Assembly: GCA_000310025.1 (NCBI GenBank)
Contig: FN648482.1
Span: forward strand, 60,270 to 124,269
DNA: 64,000 nt
Direction: 5' to 3'
Source: Ectocarpus siliculosus
Taxonomy: Eukaryota; Sar; Phaeophyceae; Ectocarpales; Ectocarpaceae
Position numbers and translations under genes: made by a program
In this document: positions 40,962-52,187 of the stretch, piece after piece
How the letters are laid out: every line of letters starts with the position of its first letter
Numbering within the stretch: position 1 is the first letter of the stretch
The notes under the pieces: model-generated
Databases searched by the model: none
Seen by the model: the letters and a program-made list of their open reading frames with translations, nothing else
What the model was told of the DNA's origin: nothing

Positions 40962-42680
40962 TCACGCACTAGCTCGTAGGGTTAGGGTTAGGGTTAGGGT
41001 TAGTGGAAACCTAGGAAGGTGACCACGAGCGTAAATGTTGTCAAAAACGGTCAGTGGAAACCTAGGAAGGCGCGCCATATGCACCTCATTGGGCGCCAAT
41101 CCTGTGGCAGTGCTAACGGAGTTGTTGTATGCGAATTCAACATGAGGGAGATGAACGTCCCAATCATCTTGTCGTTCGTTCACAACCATAGCCAGCATCT
41201 GGGCCATGGTGTGGTTCACGCCCTCAACTCCTCCGTTGCCGCTAGGGGGGTACGCGCTCGTCGTATTTTTTCGGACGCGTAGCAATTTTAGGATGGCAAC
41301 CGACAGTTTGGAGAAAAACTGCAATCCATTGTCAGAAAGAATGCTGAGGGGGCATCCCCAAACAGGCATGTATTTATTGACAAGGACGTCAGCTGTACCT
41401 TCAGCTGTGAACTCGGCGTCAGTCACTGCGTACGTATTGGCTCTCCGACTGAAACGGTCAGTGAATAGCAAAATATACGAGAAACCTCGCGGAGTTGTGG
41501 GAAGCGGACCAAAATAGTCGACGCTAATCGCGACCCCTGGTGCCGACGGCAGAGGGATCGTGAGAATCGGCCAGCGAATAGTCTGGCGCGCAGTTTTGCG
41601 GGCCTGACATTTCAAACATCGCCGAATCCACAAAAGAGTTTTACTGATATTCATCCCAATCCACCAGCAAAACCTCTCAAGCAAGCTAAGTGTGCGAGCG
41701 GTACCAAGGTGGCAGAGGGCGTTGGCATGACAAGCTTGCATGACCCAAGGTCGCATTAACATGGGCACGTAGATACGAGTGGGTTCGTCATTCAACAGAC
41801 GTGCAGCTCGTCCTCCGGGACGGTCAGAAGAGACCGGGGGCTTGGTATTTTTTCGTACCAAGAAGCAAAAGCCATCGTCAGTGACGAGGCGTCCTTTATC
41901 TGCAAGCTCTCGAATATCCTCCAACGATGGTCTATGCCTGGAGTGATATGACACTCTGGCAAAGAAGTCGATAGGTAGACTCTGAGGGCGTTTGAGGAGA
42001 ATGTAGCGGATGGTGGCTTCACACACCGGCTCTTTCTGCTGTTCCCGCGCCCAATCGGCACGCGTGTAGCGTTCGACGGACTCACGGAATTCTAACTCTG
42101 CAGGATTGAGGACCATGGAATCCACTGCGGACGTTGCCTTACCAGCTGCAGCAGCCGGTTGTGACAAACCCAACAGAGGACCCGTAGGGGCGTCGGTAAC
42201 CGTCTCCGGCGGCGCTATGGGCACCGTTGGGACAGGTTCGACAGCAGGCTCAGGCGTGGTGTCAGCTGGCGTCACTCGTGTCTGACGACGAGAAGCGCCT
42301 GCAACGGCAGCTGCACGCGGAGCGTGTGGGGGGATCGACAAATCAGGACCGAACCCGTAGTTTACATCGGGTTGAGGCTGACCCGCAGCAGCCGCGGTTC
42401 TGCGACGCGTACGAGTAGAGATCAGTTCCGACGAATCAATACGATGCGGTTGCAACCGAGAGGTCGAAGGCGGCGGCAATGAGTCAGCGCCATCCAAACG
42501 ATCAGAGTGGGAGCCGGCGTCGACAGTTGCGATCGCAGGAGACACGACAGGGGGCAGTTGACGTTTGAAAACATTGGAAACAACAGCATGCACTGTCTCC
42601 CAATGATCATCGGTGGCCAGCGGCCAAGCATCGTAGCTAACACAAAACACATCATGAATTGGCTTTGCCTTAACACGCAT
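40962..42680 (-). CDS. pol: Gag remnant fused to DD35E integrase, element 2
   Basis: A 572-aa frame. Residues 1-45 match the gag C-terminal part of element 1 (DAWPLATDDHW against NAWPLASDDHW). After a low-complexity linker the integrase begins. The zinc-binding HHCC motif uses H318, H324, C355 and C358. The catalytic triad is D388 (SVDYFGPL), D450 (ILSDNGLQF) and E486 (GNGGVEGVN), with exactly 35 residues between the second D and E. The fusion deletes the CCHC knuckle, protease, RT and RNase H. Near the end the frame passes into LTLTLTL, which is the interstitial telomere repeat, after a duplicated LPRFPLT, and stops. The core is intact but the C-terminus is displaced. Confidence 0.93.
   Translation of the reverse strand: MRVKAKPIHDVFCVSYDAWPLATDDHWETVHAVVSNVFKRQLPPVVSPAIATVDAGSHSDRLDGADSLPPPSTSRLQPHRIDSSELISTRTRRRTAAAAGQPQPDVNYGFGPDLSIPPHAPRAAAVAGASRRQTRVTPADTTPEPAVEPVPTVPIAPPETVTDAPTGPLLGLSQPAAAAGKATSAVDSMVLNPAELEFRESVERYTRADWAREQQKEPVCEATIRYILLKRPQSLPIDFFARVSYHSRHRPSLEDIRELADKGRLVTDDGFCFLVRKNTKPPVSSDRPGGRAARLLNDEPTRIYVPMLMRPWVMQACHANALCHLGTARTLSLLERFCWWIGMNISKTLLWIRRCLKCQARKTARQTIRWPILTIPLPSAPGVAISVDYFGPLPTTPRGFSYILLFTDRFSRRANTYAVTDAEFTAEGTADVLVNKYMPVWGCPLSILSDNGLQFFSKLSVAILKLLRVRKNTTSAYPPSGNGGVEGVNHTMAQMLAMVVNERQDDWDVHLPHVEFAYNNSVSTATGLAPNEVHMARLPRFPLTVFDNIYARGHLPRFPLTLTLTLTLRASA
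40977..41003 (+). repeat. Interstitial telomere repeat (TTAGGG)4 inside integrase
   Basis: TAGGGTTAGGGTTAGGGTTA and one more unit, abutting an 18-bp direct repeat (AGTGGAAACCTAGGAAGG at 41,002-41,019 and 41,053-41,070). The coding frame on both sides belongs to one integrase, so the block was inserted into it. Confidence 0.95.
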
Positions 42681-42776
42681 GGCCGATTTGCTACGTGCTC
42701 CCTGAGAGCTCCAAGGCTGCTGCGATTGCGTCGTCGAACGTCCTTAAGAACGACTACCGCCTTGCGAATGTAACGA

Positions 42777-43190
42777 TTATCCACTAAGCGAGAGCGTAGC
42801 ACATTGCTCGCCATTCTCAGCCTTAACCTTAGAGGTCGTGAACTCATTCAGCACTCGCCACATCTCATCCAGACTACTATAGGGTTCTGCAGCGGTACGC
42901 CTTGCACCCGGAAAACAGTCAGACATCATCACAGAAAACTGGTCGTTGATCTTATTCCTTGTGATCCCGACAATCCGAGTCTCGTTAAGGCAAAAAATAC
43001 TGGAATAGTGCGTAATGTTGTTCACGGCAGTACGATACTGTCGCAAAAATTCTCCAAACGTAGTTCCGTTGGGAACACCGAACGCATTCAGCGTTGTCAA
43101 GGCGTCTCCACGGTCTTCATTCTTGAAGTGGGACGCGATCAGACGAAGAAGGTGCTTGAAAGCTTCTCCTCCGTTCATACCGTCGTCCAT
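42777..43190 (-). CDS. gag: Gag core of element 2
   Basis: A 137-aa frame clearly homologous to residues 133-270 of the element 1 gag core: NGGEAFKHLLRLIASHF, VPNGTTFGEFLRQYRTAV, VGITRNKINDQFSVMM, LDEMWRVLNEF. Divergence is high, so the two elements are not recent sisters. The frame ends at 42,777 and the gag sequence resumes in another frame at 42,680. Upstream, two adjacent TGA codons (near 43,208-43,213) precede QLKQRMDDG. The basic region before it is in a different phase, as in element 1. Confidence 0.85.
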   Translation of the reverse strand: MDDGMNGGEAFKHLLRLIASHFKNEDRGDALTTLNAFGVPNGTTFGEFLRQYRTAVNNITHYSSIFCLNETRIVGITRNKINDQFSVMMSDCFPGARRTAAEPYSSLDEMWRVLNEFTTSKVKAENGEQCATLSLSG

Positions 43191-43221
43191 ACGCTGCTTC
43201 AGCTGTCATCACGCGGGGCTG

Positions 43222-43800
43222 TCAGGGGTTGGTCCAGACGCTCCTCCAGTTGGAGATCGGTGGCCAGGTGCGGTTGGTTTGCGTCAAAGATCTCCACAGG
43301 GGAGTGATCCTCATAGGCTGGTGCCTCCGAGCCGTCGCTGCTTCGGTGGCCGCGGCGGTGTCCGCGGCGGCGTGGGCTACAGCTCCACGACTCGTGTCCT
43401 CCTTGCTGGCGCTTTTAGTCGCCGAAGGCTTGCGTTCCACGACGGCCTCATCTTGGCGGCCGTTGGACCCAGAGCGCTTCTTGCCACGTTTGCCTCGATT
43501 CGATCTCTTGGAGCTGCTGGCGGCCACGGAAGGCGACGCGTCACTTTCGCTAGCTGTGGAAGAGCGCGACCCTCGCGAACCACGTTGACGGTGACCGTTA
43601 TTGTTGCCACGTCCACGGTTGCTTGACGGACCTCGACCACTACCACGACCACGGCTACCGCGGCTGTGGGAGCTTCTGCTGTCGGTAGCTCGCTCCTGCT
43701 TCACCTTGCGGTGAGTGACGACACGGAAATCGCCCGTCTGCTTGGCGAATGCTGCAGAAGCACCAAACGTCGTTGGCAGAATCGAAGGGGGGAAGGTACC
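43222..43800 (-). CDS. gag: Gag basic (Arg/Gly) region of element 2
   Basis: The frame continues the gag N-terminus after a one-base change at a G-run near 43,788-43,793. It reads PSILPTTFGASAAFAKQTGD then a long RG/RS-rich segment (RGSGRGPSSNRGRGNNNGHR), equivalent in place and style to the basic segment of element 1. Such regions bind RNA. It ends at a stop near 43,222. The parallel frame there (VEIFDANQPHLATDLQLEER) also looks coding, so one more shift is likely. Confidence 0.6.
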   Translation of the reverse strand, partial: GTFPPSILPTTFGASAAFAKQTGDFRVVTHRKVKQERATDSRSSHSRGSRGRGSGRGPSSNRGRGNNNGHRQRGSRGSRSSTASESDASPSVAASSSKRSNRGKRGKKRSGSNGRQDEAVVERKPSATKSASKEDTSRGAVAHAAADTAAATEAATARRHQPMRITPLWRSLTQTNRTWPPISNWRSVWTNP

Positions 43801-46464
43801 AGTTGACCTCCGCCGGGCGGTAGCCACCTGTAAGGTTGGCGTAACCTCCTCTGAGCCCGTGCAGAAGACGCGTTACCGATTCGACTAACGGGGCGTCTAC
43901 CGTGGGGGCATGAGCGACGTGATGCATGAATTCACGGAGAGTGACCATAGGTCTCTCCGATCTTTCTAACATAGTTGTCAGCATTGTAGCCGCCTTGGTG
44001 ACTGGTATCCTGCATGCTTCCGTGTAGGCCTGCTGGTGCACGAGCGCGAAGTTAGACACCGGAATGTCAACGAACAATTCATCCCCCGTTCGGAGGCTGA
44101 GGTCCGGCGGTCCTTGCGCCATTTGGCTGTACGACGGTTGGGCCGGGGGCGGTACCACATACCCACCTCTAGCGATGGACAGTGGTGGTTTCAGCAACAG
44201 CCCTTGCTGCTGGTATGGCAGACCGTACCCCGCAGGGCCGTCGTGCTGGGGCTCGGAACCAAGCTCATTCGAGCCGGTGAGCGTCATGTGCTGCGAACCA
44301 AATCCCGAAGGACCGGTGAGCGTGTGCTCCGCACCGAACCTTTGTGAGTCGGTGGGAGGGTTTCGCGTCAAACCAAATCCCGTAGGATTGGTGAGCGAGG
44401 GGCTCTGCGAACCATACCCCGAAGGGTAAGTGCGAGCCTGCTTCAAACCATGCTCTTGCGAGCCGGCGAGCTGGTGGGACGGTGACGGAGTAGCTCCGCC
44501 CATACCGCCAAACTGTCGGGCGACGCTGGCCTGGGCTGCAGCAGCGACGGTGGCCTTGTCGACGCACTCGGCCTGTCGCGCGCGTGTCTGCTCGCGCTGC
44601 TGGGTGAGCTGTTTGATCTGCTCATCCAATGAAGCACTTGCCTTGTTGGCAGCGCTCAAGGCCGCTTCAGCCTCTCTCGTTTGTGCGGCGACTTCCTCTT
44701 CCGCCAACGCTCGCGCTTTTGCATCCGCGTCACGCTTGGCCTCTTCGAAATTGCGGAACATTATGTGCGTGTTGTCGAGCATGGACGCTTGCTCCTCGGC
44801 GTTCAGTTTAGCCCACGCGGAAGGCTTCATCGCACCCCTGAGGACTGCCGGCATCGGCTGCTCATCTCGGGCAGTTGTGCCTCCCATATCGACGTTAGGC
44901 GTACCATCGGCAGCATCAGCTGCCTCAGGACCGCCCGCCACCGGCGGCTCGGCCATATTGGTTACTCTCGATGCGGAACCTTTGGAAAGGGTACGAGGGA
45001 GGGTAGGGCCAGCAGACGATATTGCATCACCACGGGGTACAACTGGGTGTAGTCGTTTTGCGGTAATTACATGGGCATGCACAGGACGCATTGGAGCGGC
45101 CGTTGACCGTGCTAGGTCGAGAGCGTCAGATGGTGGTTTACCAGGTAGACGTCGTGACCGTCTAACAACAGGCATACTCGTAGTTTGCACGCGTGTGGGT
45201 GCAAATGGGAGAGGAGGGGCTGCTGTAGGGGTACGATCTTCGTCTACGGCGGGTAAAGATACACTAGATACAGGTTCTACGTCTCTGCCTGCAATAGCAT
45301 CGGTACGAACAGGGGCACAAGCATGGTTGCCAGTCGGAACATATTCACTGTCTGTGCATTCAAGTGATTGTGGATGCGGGTACACAAGTGCAGCGTCGCT
45401 TGCATCATGCGCGGCACCAGGTGGGGCAGGGTTGCTTGCAGCAAATGCGCCGCTGGTGGTTTGCGGTGTCTCTCCATCAGCGGATCTCAGGGTATCCGAC
45501 TGCTGTGAGGTCGCAGTGACTCTCAAACTTTGACAGCGAGAGCCATCTCCATCCGTCTCCGAAACATTCGTGGTGTTCTCGGAATGTGATAAAGAAGGGG
45601 TGTCGGAATGCAGCCGAGAGAACGTTTTGATAGTTTCTCGGGGGCTTGCGACAGCGAGACCAGGGGCAGAATCGCTCGAGGCGACCGCTCCGCTGGTGCG
45701 TTCGGACGTGCGTACGACGGAGCTACTAACTCCAATCGAGTGCGTTTGCCAGGCATCGATCAAACTCGTGGAGTGAGAGCCAACACTATCCACATTCGGC
45801 ACATATCTGCGCTCGGAATGGGATGCAGCCGGGCTGGAGTCGGAATAATTCAAACTCTGAGGTTCAAACATGCCGACAGTGACAGCTGGGCTACCAGGGG
45901 CAGGAGTACTAGACTCGACCGCGCCACTGGGGGCGTCCGACACGCGCACAATGGAGCTGTGAGCTTCAATCGTGTGCGTGCGTGAGGCTTCAATCAAACT
46001 GCGAGAGCCTTCACCATCCAATTCCGGCACATTGCTGTGTTCGGATATGGACGCGGGGTGTGAGTGTGCGCGTTGAACCACCGAGCGCATCTGCATTTCT
46101 GCAGTTGTCTCAAGGCGGTGTGCCACATCTGATGACCAGCGGCGAGCTGAATCACGAGAGGGCACAGACCTGGAGCGCGGCGCGCGACCAAGGCCTTCAG
46201 TGCGCGATCGTGCAACATCATCTTCCTGAGAGGCTACGCCTGCTAACGTGCGTTCGAACTGCGATCGCGATCGTGGCTGCTGCTGCTGCTGCTGAAAAGT
46301 CCGACCGCCGACTGCAAGAAGGCAATCGGCGAATCCTCATCAACACGGAGCGAGTTACGCGAACCATGCGAACGATCATCATCAGGAGTGTTGTGCGGCG
46401 ACAAAGGGACCGGGGTCGAGACAGCAGAGTCGCTGCTACCTCGCGGCTCATCAGGAGCCGACAT
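43655..46464 (-). CDS. gag: Gag N-terminal region of element 2
   Basis: The ATG at 46,464 (MSAPDEPRGSSDSAV) lies 118 bp from the 5' LTR. That frame ends soon after a CAG/AGC run (near 46,270). The frame that reads the run as Gln continues (RSRSQFERTLAGVASQEDDV) into an 836-codon Ser/Thr/Pro-rich frame ending at 43,655. The region includes a predicted coiled coil around EEAKRDADAKARALAEEEVA and DEQIKQLTQQREQTRARQAE. It also has Gly-rich tandem repeats of about 11-16 residues (PSGYGSQ, PTGFGLT, PSGFGSQ; DNA 44,230-44,460). Late residues (SVTRLLHGLRGGYANLTGGY) lead into the basic region after a frameshift. Function is presumed structural, as for other gag N-termini. Confidence 0.7.
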
Positions 46465-46581
46465 GCCGAAGCAGGGCCAAGGCTGTTACCTTGCCGCTAT
46501 TCAGCAGACTGCAAAAAAGCGAAAAATCAAAATCAATTGAACGCAAGAATCAAGCAACACGACCAAAACCAACAACGCCAG

Positions 46582-46890
46582 TGTAATGGTATTTGACCCC
46601 TTCCTTCAGAATCAATCACCTTTGAGCTGTGTGGAACTCCCTTGTTCGACCACAGTAGCAGGTTGTTGTTGCTTTCCGTTGTTCTCTTTCTCTTGATTAA
46701 CGCTTTCCAAGCCGACTCACAATATCCCACGCACACGCGATCTTAGATCGCCTGTACGCACACACTGAACAGAAGGGCACCTGTCTCGGCATAAAGCCCT
46801 GATCTAGCATGACGTCACGTCATAGCATCTGACGGCGCCAAATAACCATGATCAACCACGATCACATGTCTACCTCCAAATACCATACCA
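46582..46890 (-). repeat. 5' LTR of element 2
   Basis: Direct copy of 38,454-38,759 with one three-base GTT insertion and few substitutions. On the minus strand the LTR ends ACA and CTGGCGTTGTTGG follows, so a TGG-starting primer-binding site lies one base inside. Confidence 0.93.
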
Positions 46891-46894
46891 ACAG

Positions 46895-49049
46895 GCCTAT
46901 ACTCTACCATATACAGGGGAACGGTAGAGAGTGTACGTACGTTTGTGCGGTATGCCACTACAAGTACATAATATCCCTGCCTGTCTTTCACAGGTGAACG
47001 GTAGATAGATCAAGCTTTAGTCGCACCACTACCATGCATATTTCGTGGGTACCACAAGCATTTAGTGGAATATTTCCTGGAAGTTAGTCAGAAGTTAGTC
47101 AGTAAAGCGTGAAAGCGCGACCTTTCGTGAAATTCTTAGTTGGTCTGCATAATAAATAGTCTGAGGCAAGGTTGCAAGTACAGGTAGGTCTGCTGCATCC
47201 GGAGCTTCATGAAGCGCTGTGCTGTGCACATGAAGCATCCTTCTCGTGATGGAACGCCGTGCGGCAGACTTCAATGTGTCGTTCTCCAATCTGGCTTTAG
47301 CCCTAAAAACCCTTCGTCGGCGATTCATTGCATCCTCAGGGCGAGCGAGCAACCCGTCTGGAACCCGCGAATCAATCTGGTGGAGGAGGAATGATGCCGC
47401 CGTACATGAAGACGATCTTGCATATCGTCCGGTTGACCTCCATTCTTTCTTCGTATGTAGGTGGGGGTGATACGGTGAGTGTCGGGGCTACTCTTACACG
47501 CCTGCCAAGGAGACGAAGTGACAATGACTTTTCCCCTCTCTGTTTACACTCTGCATCCATGCTCGGAAATGGAGGATGACTGGTAAAGAACTTGCAAGCT
47601 CCACGCGCAACCAACGATTGCCTACGAAGACGTCGATTTTTCCAACTGTTGTGTTCAGAAAATATTGTTTAGATCTCTGAAATGTGAACCCGATACATAG
47701 CGCACAGTACGTCAGATTCGCGAGCGTGTGCCCACATTCCCTGCTCGCGTCGTTCGGTCTTCAGCCCCCGTCATTGCGTTGCTATGTAGAGTAGCTTCTA
47801 TCAGCTTGTGTGGCGCTGCAGCAGCTTCTCACGCACAGCTCGTCGTAGGCCGTGCAAAGTCCCATACTTCTATGCATATCTCAGGGCTGAGCAAGTAAAT
47901 CGATTACGAGGAAGATCACGAGGACACGGGAAATGAACTTGTGGCCTTCTAGCGTACAAGGGTTGGTGCCAACGACGTACCCCCTCGTATCTTTGTTGTG
48001 ATGCTCTTGTCGATTCCCTTCTTTTTGTGTAGTTCTACGCGAGGAGTGAACCCGGCCAACCGCCTGAATATTGCACGGTCTTCCACCACATGATCAAAAG
48101 CGCGGGCTCGACCATCAAGCGCAACCTTTACATATCTTCACGGATCGCGCGTGCCCCGAGGCCAGGTGCGACTAATGCATGTGTTAGAGATCTTGGAAAA
48201 AATCCGCTTGTAGAATCGAACCCCGTACAAGGTATGTAAGCGTTGGTCTTTGGGTTCCAAGATACTAGGGAAAGGCGAACCCTCTGCCCGGCGTTTCGCA
48301 GCCGCCTGGAGACGACGGCGTCGAAAGTATATCCATCGCACATTGAACGACATGTTGAAGGAGCCAAGGAATACGAGGCATGGAGGTGTCAGACCCGAAC
48401 AGCGTGGACAACCGCTTCAGACAGAGTGCCGAACAAAGGAAAATACGATTGTACACATCGCGCTGTGAGGTGCGAAAAGAAGCGATACTGCATGTATGTA
48501 CGGATGGAGATTAGTGTAGTTGCACTAAGTTCTTCGTGTGTCAATGATGGGAACATACGGGCGGGGGTGAAAGCTAATGTGCAGGTACGCCTTCAACGAC
48601 AACAGCGGTACAGCGGCTGTGGTTCCCTGTAGTACCGTGCGGTTGCCGTGTGCGGCTGAGGTGTAGGACGAGCAAATACAGAGTGAATCATCATCCACAC
48701 ATCGACGCCCAAGGTGTTTCCCCCTAAAGGTTATAGACCTGGTACAACTCCAATGCAATAGAATAGGGTCGTTCTGGTCCTACCATTCCGATATGTCCTC
48801 GAAAGAATTGCGTCATTGTATTTTTGATGCATAAGACCCGATTCTCTCTCTGAATGTCCTCGCTCCAAACAAAATATTCGCGTTATCTCGAAATAATACT
48901 ATAGAAAGAACTTCCAACCCATAGCTTTAAACCTGTTTTCCGATACCACCTATTCTGCGATGTTTCAGCAGCGATAGGTTTTACTCCTACACGAAATCTC
49001 CCGAACTTTCAATCAACCCATACAGATGTACTACTGTAGGCGGAGCGAT
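46895..49049. other. Right flank of element 2, no confident gene
   Basis: The most gene-like frame is minus 47,095-47,352 (85 aa, MLARPEDAMNRRRRVFRAKA..). Its basic helix-rich sequence loosely recalls DNA-binding segments of MULE transposases, but nothing confirms this. A plus ORF at 48,243-48,632 (129 aa) has no domain. Near 48,210 the minus strand reads GGGTTCGATTC, a B-box-like string without an A box. Confidence 0.4.
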
Positions 49050-49400
49050 TAGTCCCTAGTCTCCCAATGGGGCAATCTCCCACGCTATTGGCAGTTGTGC
49101 TAAACTGCCCATAGGCACGCCATGGGCACTTCAACCTACAGTAGAACCTCGCCACCGGCACATCAGCCTAGAGTTTGAAAACCAGCATCATAGCACGCAT
49201 CGTGTGGGCTTAGACTAGGGTTAGCAGTAGGGTTATTTGCCGCTATAATGCCCGTTCCAAAGCTGAACATGTGTACACACTGGTTCCCTTTGAAGGGCAC
49301 AAATTGGCCGCCCATGGGCTGGCCATGGGCGGTTCAGCAAACCTGTAGAAACTGTCGGAGACCCCCATGGGGCAGAGTAAGTAGCTGATGAAATCGTTGC
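49050..49400. repeat. GCCCATGGGC-rich block 3
   Basis: Scattered CCAATGGGGCAA, GCCATGGGCAC, GCCGCCCATGGGCTGGCCATG and CCCCCATGGGGC. TAGGGTTAGCAGTAGGGTTA lies near 49,215, inside the block. Confidence 0.65.
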
Positions 49401-51159
49401 GGAACAAAATTGGAGAAGCAAAATTGTAGTTTACAATGTGAGGGTCCCGCGTCTGGTGCACTCCTCGGCCTAAGTCCGTTCCTGGAAAATATAGTGTCCG
49501 ATCGTCATACGTTGGGTGAAATAGATGTGGACGGAACTGTGCGACTCAGCGAGATCACTGAACGGAGGTGTCAACGGCGGCACAAGCCCTCTGTCGGCGC
49601 GGATGGACTTTATTGTGGCCTTGGTTCCGTCGGTGCGAGTATTGGTTGTATGACAGACGGGTGTGCGAACTTCAGAAGAGCCCACGACGTCAGTCTGCAG
49701 TGCAAAAACTGCCGATAGTTCCACATTGAACCTCTGCGGTTCAACACGAACAAATGCCCACGCCCTTCGACATGCACGGAGAGGGACCACACATATATAT
49801 ATGGAAACTACGTGGGTCAGGCAAACTTGCACAGGGGCTTCTAGTCTTGCGTGTGTGTGATGGATGTAGGTGTTAGGAATGCAGTCAGGACGGTCGATAT
49901 GTCTATATGCGATTCACAGCAGCCGTACACGAGCGTGCAGTGGTGTGCCCCAACAGGACGTGTTTCGCCCTGATTCGTCACGAACGAACAGCTCTGTTAA
50001 CATATGCAGTTGTATACAATAAGACGGATTGCTATTGCCGCCCCAATTGTCCACTGTAGGTTTGGTCGTTATGCAAGACGATCAGAGCATCCTTGTCTTG
50101 TAGTTCTGTGCGGCGACAACCATGCGTGTATCCGTTTCTCGGCAGCAGCAACAAACCCATGCCACAGGTCTACGCAACGTTGGGCCGCATTCAAGCATGC
50201 TTTGTCATGTCGCGGGAGGTACTCATGCAGCAGTCGTTGCCGCGGTACGTCAATATCCCTGTCTGCCCCATGAAGACAAATACTTTGTCGAACCCAAGGG
50301 TGCCCGTAAAAGGTCATCCCGCACACATACCAAGGTACCACACCCGAGCGGGCCGACAGAAGTTTTTCGGCTTCATCTTCTCATGGAGGTAAGAGCCCAT
50401 ATTACGCAAGCTGCATGTCGGGGACACCTCGTTTTCGACGTGTGACGACTTTATACGCATACTTTGATGTGTTACGTTCCCCGTTTTGTGTGATCAAGGG
50501 TCCGGGGAGAGGATCCTAGCCTAAGCATACCGTACCCCAAAGAAAAATGGGTTCCCGACCGCGTGCCCCCTTTGTTCATAAAGAAATTTAAGAACCACCC
50601 CCGTAAAAAAAAAAAAAAATGGGCACGTATGCGGGCACCCTTGCCGAACCAAATATATCCCCCCCCCGGACTGCCCCCGTCCGTGCTGGGGTAGGCCGAG
50701 ATCCGTAAGTTTCATTTAAGTGGACTTAGACCTCACAATACCACCCAACAAAGACGGGTAATATACAGTCCCTAGCACAGATTAGAGGATCCTGAGTTTG
50801 CGTCCGGGAACGACTGCTGGCGTGAGATCGGAGTAGCTCGCGACCTAGCCAACTGGAGTAGCTGCAGTTGAGATTATGGAAATCCAAATTCCCTGCTTGG
50901 ACACCGGGGCCATGCAGCAGCAGAAAGCACTGAAGTTACCGTGGGGGTAAGCACCACAGAGAGGAAAGGAGAGGATCCAGAGCTGGAGGGCCGCACCGCT
51001 CCGAGACAAGACAACTCTCTGGGTAACTTTTATTTTATCCCGAGAGTCCGAAAACATGTATAAGAGAGACAGTAAAAAAGGGCACTAAGGAAGAAAAGGT
51101 GGGGACGGGCGGAGCGTAGGGTTAATAAGAGAGCAGCACCCGCTGCCCGAGAGAGACGG
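49401..51159. other. Intergenic before the LINE
   Basis: Overlapping ORFs on both strands (102-120 aa near 49,410-49,832; 107 aa near 50,122-50,445) lack domains. A C-run and an A-run lie near 50,608-50,670. The LINE 5' untranslated region may begin near 50,790, but no boundary is visible. Confidence 0.4.
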
Positions 51160-52185
51160 AAGGGTCGATTTCTTAGCGTAGCAACCTGGAATATATGGAC
51201 TATGGTTGTGGAAGAGGCGAATAAATAAGGGCGAGCCTACTGTCGTTTGCGCGAGGCATCGAAGCAAGGCGTATCGTTAATTGTACTGCAGGAGACACAG
51301 AGGAAAGGGCACACGGAATTCGCAGCGGCGGATTTCCGAGTGGTTTGCTGTGGCACGAAGAATGGTAGGGTCCATGGTGTGGGGAAAGCCGTTAAAGAGT
51401 CAATTTGCAGGACCTCCACTTTCACCACGGAGAGTATCGGCCCACGCCCTACGGTCATTAGCTTTGAGATGACAGGTCACCGCAGAGATTTCAACTTCGT
51501 TGCTGCGTGGGCCCCAACCGAGGTCGCCACCGGATACATCAAGACAGAGTTCTGGAAATACAGACTCGTGCGGAGGATTCCCTCCAAAGAGCGTGTGTAT
51601 ATCCTGATGCACGCAAAAGCACGGACAGGGGAGAGAATGGATAAGGTGGACGAGGGAGTCATGGAAATACACAGGCATGATAAGCTGAACGAGAATGGCC
51701 GACTCCTGCTGACCTTCTCAGCAGAAAACAAGGTAGCTCTCGCGAATACGTTCTTTGAGATACGTAAAGGTGGGAAATGGCACACATTCAACGGTGCGTC
51801 AGGGACCGACCGCAGGCGCCTCGACTACATTCTCAGGCGGCAGGCACACCGCGACCGAGGGTCTAACGTCGTTGTCACCCCCCAACCCGCACCCGCAGCC
51901 AAGGTGGACTCAGACCACAACGTGGTGATAGCCACCGTCAACCTCGGTGGCAGCCTTGACCACAACCAAGCGGTCCGGATCAAACCGAAACAGACGCAGT
52001 TCAATCGACGACAATTGCAGGTCGAAACAACGCGATTGGCGCTGGCTGAGCGGTTTCTTCTCAACCTCGCTCAGCGACAAGGCGAACGAGCGACAACCAC
52101 CCCGGATAAGGCGACCGACTTCGCCAATGCCCTCCTCGAAGCGGCAGGGGCGGTACTACCCGACGAACCGCGGAGACGACGATAA
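51160..52185 (+). CDS. LINE endonuclease domain (degenerate)
   Basis: The N-terminus reads FLSVATWNIWTMVVEEANK, the usual TWN start of APE-type LINE endonucleases, then a stop near 51,226. The main frame (51,247-52,185) follows with the LQET box (Glu about residue 16) and SDHN near the end (residues 222-225). Where the family has GDFN, this copy has YILMHAKARTG, so that catalytic Asp/Asn pair is lost. These enzymes nick target DNA for target-primed reverse transcription. This copy should be inactive. RRLDYIL and TFNGASGTDRRR also match the family pattern. The frame stops at 52,185, just before the linker continues. Confidence 0.85.
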
Positions 52186-52187
52186 AA

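Larger units (their letters stand above)
38454..46890 (-). mobile_element. LTR retrotransposon 2 (Ty3/gypsy, chromovirus-like, defective)
   Basis: Complete-span element on the minus strand. LTRs of 306 and 309 bp are in direct orientation, and a 4-bp duplication ACAG lies at 38,450-38,453 and 46,891-46,894. LTR ends read TGT(T/A)ATGGTATTTG inward. The order from 5' is gag N-terminus, basic region, gag core, integrase, chromodomain-like C-terminus, 3' untranslated region. The gag knuckle, protease, RT and RNase H are missing: gag DDHW sequence runs straight into the integrase-side polyprotein. Several frames and stops are broken, so it is non-autonomous. The LTRs are nearly identical, so insertion was fairly recent and the interior lesions are at least partly older or arose fast. 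Confidence 0.92.

Noticed and set aside
47095-47352. MULE transposase DNA-binding domain
   Set aside because: Resemblance is a loose pattern of basic and Leu-Pro residues. No catalytic domain or terminal inverted repeats were found.
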